Part shown: positions 1 to 5,368 of the stretch, one piece after another
Numbering within the stretch: the first letter of the stretch is position 1
Layout of the letters: every line of letters begins with the position of its first letter
From: CAIKZD01 sp041675165
Lineage (GTDB): Bacteria; Patescibacteriota; Minisyncoccia; Moranbacterales; UBA2206
Reading direction: 5' to 3'
NCBI GenBank assembly: GCA_041675165.1
Contig: JBAYUI010000009.1
Coordinates: 1-39,278, forward strand
Length of the DNA stretch: 39,278 nucleotides
Notes under the pieces: generated by a model
The model's input: only the letters and a program-made list of their open reading frames with translations
Database searches by the model: none
Told to the model about the DNA's origin: nothing
Program-made: the position numbers and the translations under genes

Positions 1-423
1 AATGATTTCAAATCCATCACCGACCCGATCGATACGGTCGATGATGCCGGAAATGATATGCTTGTTATCCTTCGGCCCAATTTCGATCTGGAAGCGCGAT
101 TCCAAAGTGACAATGTTGAAATCGGCCGGATTGTTTTTCTGATAATAGTCCTGGATAATCTTCACGCCTTGCGAAAAAGCCGCCCGTTCTTCATCGGCAT
201 TTTCGAACACGACCGGATTCCAAATGTTGGAAAAATGTTCCATGGCTTGATCCAAAGTAGGGGACAAGATGCCCGGCGTATGCACAAATTTCATCGTATC
301 ATGCAACACCGACCCAAAAACCGCCTCCTTGGATTTGGGAGTTTTTATTTTATCAATATTCTGATATTTATATTTCAGCGGGCAATTTTGATAGGTGTCA
401 AAGGCGGAATATGAAATTCTCAT
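1..423 (-). CDS. PD-(D/E)XK superfamily nuclease (RecB/AddB C-terminal-like), 5' part only
   Basis: The first 141 codons are visible and the gene runs off the left edge. The start is the ATG at 423. The N-terminus reads MRISYSAFDTYQNCPLKYKY, then FGSVLHDTM about 20 residues later. The S-x-S-x-x-x-Y-x-x-C-P-x-x-Y/F pattern followed by G-x-x-x-H is the entry signature of PDDEXK_1 nuclease domains found in AddB, RecB-like and Cas4-like proteins. The Cys could be one Fe-S ligand, as in Cas4/AddB, but the C-terminal Cys cluster is outside the window. The catalytic D/E-x-K core is also mostly off the edge; the visible end (IDRIDRVGDGFEII) resembles the D-R-I-D strand before the catalytic segment. 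No helicase domain is visible. A stand-alone repair or recombination nuclease is the likeliest role; the family call is firm, the exact function is not. Confidence 0.75.
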   Translation of the reverse strand, partial: MRISYSAFDTYQNCPLKYKYQNIDKIKTPKSKEAVFGSVLHDTMKFVHTPGILSPTLDQAMEHFSNIWNPVVFENADEERAAFSQGVKIIQDYYQKNNPADFNIVTLESRFQIEIGPKDNKHIISGIIDRIDRVGDGFEII

Positions 424-452
424 AAAATTAAAATGCTATATCTTACACATCA

Positions 453-481
453 AGTATAATGTATTAGGGGTGCGTTGACAA
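453..481 (-). promoter_or_regulatory. Promoter of the PD-(D/E)XK nuclease gene
   Basis: On the minus strand TTGTCA (476-481) is followed after 17 bp by TATACT (453-458). Transcription would give a leader of about 23 nt before the ATG at 423. The -35 box is the reverse complement of most of the plus-strand TTGACA at 475-480, so the two divergent promoters share it. Confidence 0.6.
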
Positions 482-504
482 TTGAAATTATCTGGATATA
501 CAAT
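475..504 (+). promoter_or_regulatory. Consensus sigma70-type promoter driving a short transcript
   Basis: TTGACA at 475-480, 18-bp spacer, TACAAT at 499-504. The transcript would start near 511 and meet a strong terminator about 80 nt later, with no ordinary gene between. Confidence 0.7.
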
Positions 505-510
505 AGCATT

Positions 511-594
511 AGGAATGAGCAATTCTCGTGTAATCACGGATCATTCTGTTTTTCGTTGATGGGGCGATTGCTGCGGCAATCGACCCCATTTTTT
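511..594 (+). ncRNA. Candidate small RNA or attenuated leader, about 84 nt
   Basis: A consensus promoter (475-504) and an intrinsic terminator (561-594) bracket this stretch, so a discrete transcript of about 84 nt is expected. It contains a possible 14-codon ORF (ATG 515-517, stop 557-559, peptide MSNSRVITDHSVFR). AGGA lies directly against its ATG, too close for a good ribosome site. The next gene has its own promoter beyond the terminator. I do not recognise an RNA family; 6S, tmRNA and 4.5S are not supported by the length or sequence. Confidence 0.45.
561..594 (+). terminator. Intrinsic terminator of the short transcript
   Basis: GGGG plus CGATTGC (561-571) pairs with GCAATCG (576-582) and CCCC (584-587), with one bulged A and a 4-nt loop. 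Six T follow at 589-594. Confidence 0.8.
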
Positions 595-604
595 AACCAG
601 CCAA

Positions 605-634
605 TTGACAAGAATTATCATTTTAATATATAAT
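605..634 (+). promoter_or_regulatory. Promoter of the zinc-ribbon gene
   Basis: Perfect boxes: TTGACA at 605-610 and TATAAT at 629-634, 18-bp spacer. The leader to the TTG start at 705 is about 64 nt. A second TTGACA (635-640 region) overlaps the start of transcription. Confidence 0.75.
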
Positions 635-704
635 TGACAACTAAGTAGTTCTTTTTAGAGGCGAAGAAATATCAAAAAATTTCAAAATAAAAAGGAGGTG
701 TATT

Positions 705-995
705 TTGCCAAAAGTTACAAAATCAGGGATTTTTTCTGCGGAATATGATTTCCCAGATAAACCGCCTGCAGGACTTGTGGAAAAATGTAATTTTTGTTAT
801 GCGGAACTGGAGACTCTCGAAGACGAACCCTTAGCTGAGGTTAGTATTTTTTTTAACCGCAAGGAGAGAAGCAGGTTTCCAGGCTGGAAAATTCCTTGTC
901 CGGAGTGCAAGAAAAAAGTCTTCTTTCTTGCTTCTAAAATTTCACCCAAAGTATATCAACTTTTAAATGGAGGATCTAAACATCTGCTCAGATGA
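705..995 (+). CDS. Small zinc-ribbon protein of unknown function
   Basis: A 96-residue protein starting at TTG, chosen because AGGAGGTG at 693-700 lies just upstream at ideal spacing. Two CxxC knuckles (C28/C31 in CNFC and C65/C68 in CPEC), 33 residues apart, indicate one structural zinc site. The rest is a mix of short beta-type stretches and a basic C-terminus (KHLLR). There is no signal peptide or membrane segment, so it should be cytoplasmic. It has its own consensus promoter and its own terminator and is therefore a monocistronic unit between the nuclease gene and iscR. It belongs to the minority of genes here with a strong Shine-Dalgarno sequence. I do not recognise the family; nucleic-acid binding or a redox/metal role are both possible. 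Confidence 0.8.
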   Translation: MPKVTKSGIFSAEYDFPDKPPAGLVEKCNFCYAELETLEDEPLAEVSIFFNRKERSRFPGWKIPCPECKKKVFFLASKISPKVYQLLNGGSKHLLR

Positions 996-998
996 TTG

Positions 999-1037
999 CC
1001 TATAGCACCAATGAATGGTGCTATAGGTTGTTTTTTT
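999..1037 (+). terminator. Intrinsic terminator of the zinc-ribbon gene
   Basis: CCTATAGCACC (999-1009) pairs perfectly with GGTGCTATAGG (1017-1027) around a 7-nt loop, followed by a T-rich run to 1037. It starts 4 nt after the stop codon. Confidence 0.85.
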
Positions 1038-1042
1038 ATTTG

Positions 1043-1070
1043 TTGACAACTTTTCAGACTATGCTAATAT
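1043..1070 (+). promoter_or_regulatory. Promoter of the isc cluster (iscR-type gene)
   Basis: TTGACA at 1043-1048 and TAATAT at 1065-1070 with a 16-bp spacer. TG at 1062-1063 one base before the -10 makes an extended -10. The predicted start is near 1077, on the palindrome described next. Confidence 0.65.
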
Positions 1071-1077
1071 TATATCA

Positions 1078-1090
1078 TACTAATTGAGTA
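1078..1090 (+). promoter_or_regulatory. Possible Rrf2-family operator at the transcription start
   Basis: The 13-bp near-palindrome TACTAATTGAGTA covers the predicted start site just downstream of the -10. Rrf2 proteins bind short AT-rich dyads and usually autoregulate; that this dyad is the operator is inference. Confidence 0.35.
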
Positions 1091-1098
1091 GGATATTC

Positions 1099-1212
1099 AC
1101 CCTGTTGGATAAAATTTTAAAATTTTTAAACAGGGCGGAAAAAGTGTAAAAAATTTTAAAATTTATTTTTTAAATAAGCCAAAAGCTTAATTAAAAAATT
1201 ATCCAACAGGGT
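1099..1212 (+). promoter_or_regulatory. Structured 5' leader of the iscR-type gene: predicted three-way junction
   Basis: Three nested and adjacent stems account for almost every base. P1 pairs ACCCTGTTGGATAA (1099-1112) with its exact complement at 1199-1212. P2 pairs 1112/1113-1127 with 1149-1164, a perfect 15-16 bp A/T stem with a 21-nt loop. P3 pairs 1166-1179 with 1185-1198, 13 pairs with one mismatch and a CAAAA loop. The closing stem ends 2 nt before the ATG at 1215 and contains the only SD-like bases (AGGG). The P2 loop carries a second copy of AACAGGG (1129-1135) that could pair with CCCTGTT (1100-1106) instead of the copy at 1205-1211, giving an alternative fold that frees the start. 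A riboswitch-like or protein-controlled leader fits; a small inverted-repeat element is the alternative. Confidence 0.6.
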
Positions 1213-1214
1213 AA

Positions 1215-1601
1215 ATGAAATTTTCCACAAAAGGGGAGTATGGCCTCAGGCTGGCGGTGAACTTGGCCAGGAGCTATCCGACTATTAAAAATACCAAAGA
1301 TATTGCCACCGAAGAAAATATTTCGCTCAAATATTTGGAGCGCTTGATCGGGGAGCTCAGGAAAAAAGAAATTGTCAAAAGTTTCAAAGGCAAGGACGGG
1401 GGTTATATTTTGGCGCGAGAACCAAAAAATATTTCAGCCGGGGAAGTGATAGAGACAATGGAAGGCTCATTCACCTCCAAGTGCACTAGCACTCATTGCG
1501 CTCACGTCAAAAAATGTTCATCGAGTTTCGTTTGGATAAAGCTCGGAGAACAGATCAGGAAGACATTGTATGGAATAAAATTGTCAGATTTAATAAAGTA
1601 G
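1215..1601 (+). CDS. iscR: Rrf2/IscR-family Fe-S-sensing transcriptional regulator
   Basis: A 128-aa protein with the typical Rrf2 opening MKFSTKGEYGLRLAVNLAR, a winged helix-turn-helix in the first 65 residues (ISLKYLERLIGELRKKEIV as recognition region, then the wing KGKDGGYILAR), and a dimerisation helix. Three cysteines, C90, C95 and C101, occupy the position of the [2Fe-2S] ligands of E. coli IscR (C92, C98, C104) with slightly shorter spacing. Length is at the short end for IscR. It precedes iscS and iscU, so feedback control of Fe-S assembly is the natural role. Its own promoter, a dyad at the start site and an unusually structured leader suggest control at two levels. The start at 1215 has no good SD. 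The symbol is by homology of family and context. Confidence 0.85.
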   Translation: MKFSTKGEYGLRLAVNLARSYPTIKNTKDIATEENISLKYLERLIGELRKKEIVKSFKGKDGGYILAREPKNISAGEVIETMEGSFTSKCTSTHCAHVKKCSSSFVWIKLGEQIRKTLYGIKLSDLIK

Positions 1602-1615
1602 TTTTTTATTTAAAT

Positions 1616-1750
1616 CGTCATCCTGAGGACGGCGCTAGCCGGACGAAGGATCTGCTAGTAGTTACCACAAGACTTATAATTTATAGTTAAACCAGTGGTT
1701 ACGCAAAGAAGATTCTTCGTTACGCTACGCTTCACTCAGAATGACGATAT
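1616..1750. repeat. Dispersed repeat, CATCCTGAG / GGATCT type (copy 1)
   Basis: GTCATCCTGAGGAC near 1618 is followed by CGAAGGATCTG, and at the far end GATTCTTCGTTACGC and CTCAGAATGACGAT form the imperfect inverted half. The same family recurs at 19773-19928. It fills the iscR-iscS gap, so iscS is probably co-transcribed across it. Confidence 0.6.
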
Positions 1751-1757
1751 AATTTTT

Positions 1758-3035
1758 ATGAAAAAAATCTATCTCGATTACGCCGCCACCACGCCGGTCG
1801 ACAAAAAAGTACTGGCTAGTATGCTGCCATATTTTTCGGAAAAGTTCGGTAATGCATCATCCTTGCATAACTTCGGTATGGAAGCCAGCGAGGCAGTGGA
1901 AAAGGCGCGTCAAGTGACGGCTGATTTTTTCGGAGCGGATGAAAAAGAAGAAATCATTTTTACTAGTGGGGCCACAGAAGCGAATAATCTTGCAATAAAA
2001 GGCGTGGTCAAAGCGTATTACGCTAAAGGCGTTGGGACACCGGATGTCCAAATGCATTCAGGACATCCGGTGTCCAGAATAGTCAAGCCCCACATCATCA
2101 CGACCGCTTTTGAGCATCATTGCGTCCTGTATACGGTCAAAAGATTGGAGAAAGAAGGCTTGATCGAGGCGACTTGTATTGCTCCCCAAAAAGACGGCGT
2201 TATCCGAGCGGAAGATGTCAAAAAAGCCATCCGGAAAAATACAATCCTGGTGAGTGTGATGTATGTCAACAATGAAATCGGCACCGTGCAACCGATTGCG
2301 CAAATTGGGAAGGCTTTACGAAATACGAAATTAATACGAAATACGAAAGTACGAAATATATATCCATTGTTCCACACGGATGCGACGCAAACCGTCAACT
2401 ATTTTGATTGCGATGTGAAAAAGCTCGGTGTAGATTTATTATCAATGTCAGCGCATAAAATATATGGACCAAAAGGTGTGGGCGCGTTATATGTCAAAAA
2501 AGGTACGCCCATCAAGATGATCCAGGATGGCGGAGCGCAGGAAAACGGGATGCGGGCCGGCACGATCAATTCGACCGGAATCGTAGGTCTAGGAGAAGCC
2601 TTGCGGCTAGTTAAGAGTGAAAAGTTAAGAGTGAAAAGTTCTATTGAGAAATTAAGAAATTATCTGATTGAAAAAGTCTTAAAAGAAATTCCAAAAACTA
2701 AATTGAACGGATCAAAAATAAAACGTTCGCCGAACAATGCCAACTTCAGTTTTTCTGACGTGGAAGGGGAGAGTCTGCTCATCATGCTGGACGCGGCTGG
2801 CATTGCCGCTTCGACCGGCTCCGCTTGTTCGTCCGGATCACTGGCGCCGTCACACGTCCTCATGTCACTCGGGATGAAAGCGGAAGAAGCTCATGGATCG
2901 CTGCGACTGACGCTTGGAAAGCAGACGACCAAAAAAGAGATTGACGAAACAGTGAAGCAGTTGAAAAAAATAATTTTTGATCTGCGGAAAATTTCTGGGA
3001 ATTTATTAAGCGATTATTATAAGAATAATAAATAA
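1758..3035 (+). CDS. iscS: Cysteine desulfurase IscS
   Basis: This PLP enzyme converts L-cysteine to alanine and passes the sulfur to IscU (and tRNA thiolation partners). The ATG at 1758 is chosen because MKKIYLDYAATTPVD is the family N-terminus; an in-frame upstream extension runs into a repeat. Seen: cofactor lysine K234 in SAHKIYGPKG, H120 in the TAFEHH segment, sulfur-carrying C357 in STGSACSSGS, and the C-terminal LRLTLG strand. At 425 residues it is about 20 longer than E. coli IscS. The extra length lies in residues about 92-110 (a palindromic insertion) and 188-200 (short tandem repeats), both on the surface by comparison. No SD precedes the start. It sits between iscR and iscU, the usual order. 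Identification is secure. Confidence 0.95.
   Translation: MKKIYLDYAATTPVDKKVLASMLPYFSEKFGNASSLHNFGMEASEAVEKARQVTADFFGADEKEEIIFTSGATEANNLAIKGVVKAYYAKGVGTPDVQMHSGHPVSRIVKPHIITTAFEHHCVLYTVKRLEKEGLIEATCIAPQKDGVIRAEDVKKAIRKNTILVSVMYVNNEIGTVQPIAQIGKALRNTKLIRNTKVRNIYPLFHTDATQTVNYFDCDVKKLGVDLLSMSAHKIYGPKGVGALYVKKGTPIKMIQDGGAQENGMRAGTINSTGIVGLGEALRLVKSEKLRVKSSIEKLRNYLIEKVLKEIPKTKLNGSKIKRSPNNANFSFSDVEGESLLIMLDAAGIAASTGSACSSGSLAPSHVLMSLGMKAEEAHGSLRLTLGKQTTKKEIDETVKQLKKIIFDLRKISGNLLSDYYKNNK
2035..2075. repeat. In-frame palindromic insertion inside iscS
   Basis: GGACACCGGATGTCC (2035-2049) and its exact complement (2061-2075) flank an 11-bp loop. Residues encoded here (about 92-109) have no counterpart in E. 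coli IscS between the KG of AIKG..KG and HIIT, so the palindrome adds roughly 19 residues without breaking the frame. Confidence 0.7.
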
Positions 3036-3040
3036 AACAC

Positions 3041-3127
3041 TTTGTCATCGCGGAGAGTCGCCATAAACCTAAAGCTCGGCTTTAGGAAATTCCTAAAGCC
3101 GAGCTTTAGGTTTACTCTCACAATGAC
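3041..3127. repeat. Palindromic element between iscS and iscU
   Basis: A perfect 24-bp inverted repeat (3065-3088 and 3090-3113) with a 1-bp centre, built from the core CCTAAAGCTCGGCTTTAGG. Outer matches TGTCAT/ATGACA and GAGAGT/ACTCTC extend the symmetry to about 3041-3127. A degenerate copy of the core is at 25282-25306. As RNA it would form a very stable hairpin between the two cistrons and may reduce or uncouple iscU expression. Confidence 0.75.
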
Positions 3128-3140
3128 AGATTTTAATCAT

Positions 3141-3530
3141 ATGATATATTCAAAAAAAGTTCTCGAGCATTTTATGCATCCGCATAACCAAGGCACGATT
3201 AAAAATCCCAGTGGCGAAGGCATCGTCGGCAATCCGACTTGTGGCGATGTGATGCGCATCTACATCAAGGTGAAAAAGAAAAAAAAGGAAGAGGTGATAG
3301 AGAACATCAAATTTGAGACATTAGGTTGTGCCAGTGCTATCGCCACCTCATCGATGGTCACAGATTTGGCCAAGGGTCGCACTTTGGATGAAGCGTTGAA
3401 GATCAGTCGCGACGATGTGGCTGAAGCGCTCGAAGGTCTGCCGCCGATAAAAATGCATTGTTCGAATTTGGCCAGTGAAGCGTTGACGGCCGCTATAGAA
3501 AATTATCGCGAGAAAGAAAAAGGAGAGTGA
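3141..3530 (+). CDS. iscU: Fe-S cluster scaffold protein IscU
   Basis: A 129-residue scaffold on which [2Fe-2S] clusters are built from IscS-derived sulfur. The start at 3141 gives MIYSKKVLEHFMHPHNQG, matching the family N-terminus; an ATG at 3123 would add six residues and is less likely. Ligands seen: C34 in NPTCGD with D36, C63 in LGCASAIATSS, and C107 in MHCSNLA. A lysine-rich patch (KVKKKKKEE, 44-52) replaces the usual beta-hairpin loop. The IscU chaperone-binding motif LPPVK appears as LPPIK (100-104), even though hscA/hscB are not in the window. No iscA or ferredoxin gene follows; the transcript ends in a terminator, so this is a minimal isc operon. Confidence 0.95.
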   Translation: MIYSKKVLEHFMHPHNQGTIKNPSGEGIVGNPTCGDVMRIYIKVKKKKKEEVIENIKFETLGCASAIATSSMVTDLAKGRTLDEALKISRDDVAEALEGLPPIKMHCSNLASEALTAAIENYREKEKGE

Positions 3531-3563
3531 GGCTTTGGTGCGCGCCATAAAATTTTTGTCCAA

Positions 3564-3590
3564 AAAACCGGTCACGCCAGACCGGTTTTT
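3564..3590 (+). terminator. Intrinsic terminator of the isc operon
   Basis: AAAACCGGTC (3564-3573) pairs with GACCGGTTTT (3580-3589) around ACGCCA, ending in a T-run. The A-run on the left would also serve the opposite strand. Confidence 0.8.
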
Positions 3591-3998
3591 AAGCATAAGG
3601 GGAGAGTGGGAAAGAAATAGTTAGTGTGTCGCATAAGGTAACTTTTGCGACACTGTATATTATTTAATTCCTAGATAAAGCGATTATATAGCTAATCTAT
3701 ACCACCTACTTAATACGTCCTAATCACCTCCATATTGCTCCAGCTTTGGACATATTGCCATATAGGTACATCTATCCCATGACATGCCAAGGCTCTCATA
3801 GCTCAATTTTGAAGGTCGTTTTTACCTGTCATTCCCGTGCATACCTGCCCGCCGTCTTTTGACAGCAAGGCAGGCGCAACGGGAATCTAGTGTAAAAGTT
3901 TAATGATACGCAACTAGATTCCTGTCAGAGTTTATCCTCGCAAAAATTTTAAAAAATATTTCCAAAAAATAATTTCTGTCAAAAAGTAAAAATATTTT
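3591..3998. other. Non-coding stretch between two convergent operons
   Basis: No credible gene is seen in about 410 bases. It holds a hairpin (GTGTCGCA 3626-3633 with TGCGACAC 3646-3653, no T-run) and, from about 3828 to 3930, a copy of the dispersed GTCATTCCCG/GGGAATCTAGT repeat. The repeat includes an internal CCTGCC...GGCAGG inverted pair. No recognisable terminator follows the C39-like gene that ends at 3999. Confidence 0.6.
3828..3930. repeat. Dispersed repeat, GTCATTCCCG / GGGAATCTAGT type (copy 1)
   Basis: GTCATTCCCGTGC at 3828-3840, GGGAATCTAGTG near 3891, and the reverse half ACTAGATTCCTGTC near 3914. Related copies are at 10318-10346, 25190-25270 and 31566-31597, always between genes. 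Confidence 0.7.
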
Positions 3999-5357
3999 CT
4001 AATTATAAATGATCATCTGGTCGATGCTGGTCCTGGAATTGGTTCCCAATTTTCCGATGAGCGACATGGAAGTTCCCAGATACAAGTTGGCTCCGAAGTA
4101 TGGATCGTGGACGATATAATCCTTGGAATCGCGTCCCGTAATGACCACATAGTGCCCTCCCCCACCGGTGGCTTTTTTTATGTGAACGATGACTGGGTGA
4201 TCATCGGAAATTTGCGATTTGATCGTCGTCCAGTTGACATTGCCATGGCCGACTGATGAAACCAGTTCAATGTCGGGATTCCAGGAGCCCGGCCAATTAA
4301 TAAGATCGCCGGAAAAAACCTTGGCCTTGGCCAAACTGCTAGGGCTGATGCTGGCGCCTAAGTTTTTAAGCACCATCGCCACGGACGTGACGGCGCAGCC
4401 ATAATCTCTCATAAGAGATCTGGAATTTCCAATCTTTTGATTGCCCCAACGTGAATCAGTCTGGGAAAAATACCAAGAGGTGGAAGCCCAATATTTTTTG
4501 TCAGGTTGTGGATAATCTTTGACGCTGTCAAGAACATCGCCGATATTGGAAGCGCTGCTGAAATCAAAAAGTTCAGCTTTTTGTTTTTCAATGTTGGCCA
4601 GCATCTGTTGATATTTCGCCTCTTCACCCTGGGTCTTTTCCAAAAGATATTGTTTCTGATTCTCGCTGCTCTGCAAATCCTCTTTCTTCTGTGAAAATTG
4701 ATCGCTCAGTTCGGCGTTGGCCTGATAATCCTCTTGTAATTTTTGCCGGCTGTCCAGAAGCTGGGTTTGAGTATTTTGTATCTGCGCCAAAACATCCGAA
4801 ACCTTGAGCCCGGATTGTTCGATATAATCAGATTGCCCGAAAGATGTTGACATTTCCCTGTTCCAGAGGACCAGTTCCAAAACGCCTTGCTGATCGTAAT
4901 CGTAATAAGTCTGCATAAGATTGCTTAGGATCTTTTTCTGATATTCGATCTCTTTTTCTTTCTCATTAATGTCTGATTTCAAACTGTCTATCTGATCGGC
5001 CGTAGTGTCCATTTTTTGCTGCACGGTTTTCAATGTTTGCTGCGTCTGGACTTGTTGCTGATTGATGCTGTCAAGCTGATCTGACAACAGGTTCTGGGTC
5101 TGATTATTGATTTTCAGAAGCTTGTTGTATGTAGCTGCCTGATTGTTCAAAGTTTCACATTTCTGTTCATCGGATTTGCATTGGTTTTGGCAGTTCTGAT
5201 TCAGATCCGAATCGGTGATATAGGCACATTTTTCGTCACACGCCACTTTGCAATCGCTGGCTGATACTGGTAATGCAAAAAATGAACTGCCTAAAAAAAC
5301 GGTGACGGCCAACGGAATAGACAAGACCAAATTATTTTTTTGTTTTTGATTGAACAT
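3999..5357 (-). CDS. Secreted coiled-coil protein with C-terminal C39-like cysteine peptidase
   Basis: A 452-aa exported protein. Residues 10-33 form a signal peptide (LVLSIPLAVTVFLGSSFFAL, then PVSAS). A cysteine cluster follows (C36, C40, C44, C56, C60, C67), suggesting disulfides or metal. Residues 75-265 are Gln/Lys-rich coiled coil, like the N-terminal part of EnvC-type and PcsB-type peptidoglycan-hydrolase regulators. Residues about 295-440 match the Peptidase_C39_2 fold, with C321 in RDYGCAVTSVAMVL, H402 in GGGGHYVVITG and D418 in HDPYFG as the probable triad. A wall peptide hydrolase or a surface protease is likely; the substrate cannot be told. It follows gltX by 11 nt and is probably the last gene of that operon. 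Confidence 0.8.
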   Translation of the reverse strand: MFNQKQKNNLVLSIPLAVTVFLGSSFFALPVSASDCKVACDEKCAYITDSDLNQNCQNQCKSDEQKCETLNNQAATYNKLLKINNQTQNLLSDQLDSINQQQVQTQQTLKTVQQKMDTTADQIDSLKSDINEKEKEIEYQKKILSNLMQTYYDYDQQGVLELVLWNREMSTSFGQSDYIEQSGLKVSDVLAQIQNTQTQLLDSRQKLQEDYQANAELSDQFSQKKEDLQSSENQKQYLLEKTQGEEAKYQQMLANIEKQKAELFDFSSASNIGDVLDSVKDYPQPDKKYWASTSWYFSQTDSRWGNQKIGNSRSLMRDYGCAVTSVAMVLKNLGASISPSSLAKAKVFSGDLINWPGSWNPDIELVSSVGHGNVNWTTIKSQISDDHPVIVHIKKATGGGGHYVVITGRDSKDYIVHDPYFGANLYLGTSMSLIGKLGTNSRTSIDQMIIYN

Positions 5358-5368
5358 TTACTGAAGGA

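Noticed and set aside
58..414. Plus-strand ORF of 118 codons
   Set aside because: It is antisense to the PD-(D/E)XK gene, whose start, promoter and motif support the minus strand.
1099..1212. Reading the iscR leader as a MITE with 14-bp terminal inverted repeats
   Set aside because: No target-site duplication is visible (flanks GATATTC and AAATGAA differ), and the internal stems fit the outer one without slack. Kept as the alternative explanation in the finding.
2117..2398. Minus-strand ORFs within iscS
   Set aside because: Antisense to a conserved enzyme; they have no start signals.
3591..3998. tRNA or other structured RNA gene in the long gap
   Set aside because: No cloverleaf-like arrangement or CCA end was found; the hairpin at 3626-3653 is isolated.
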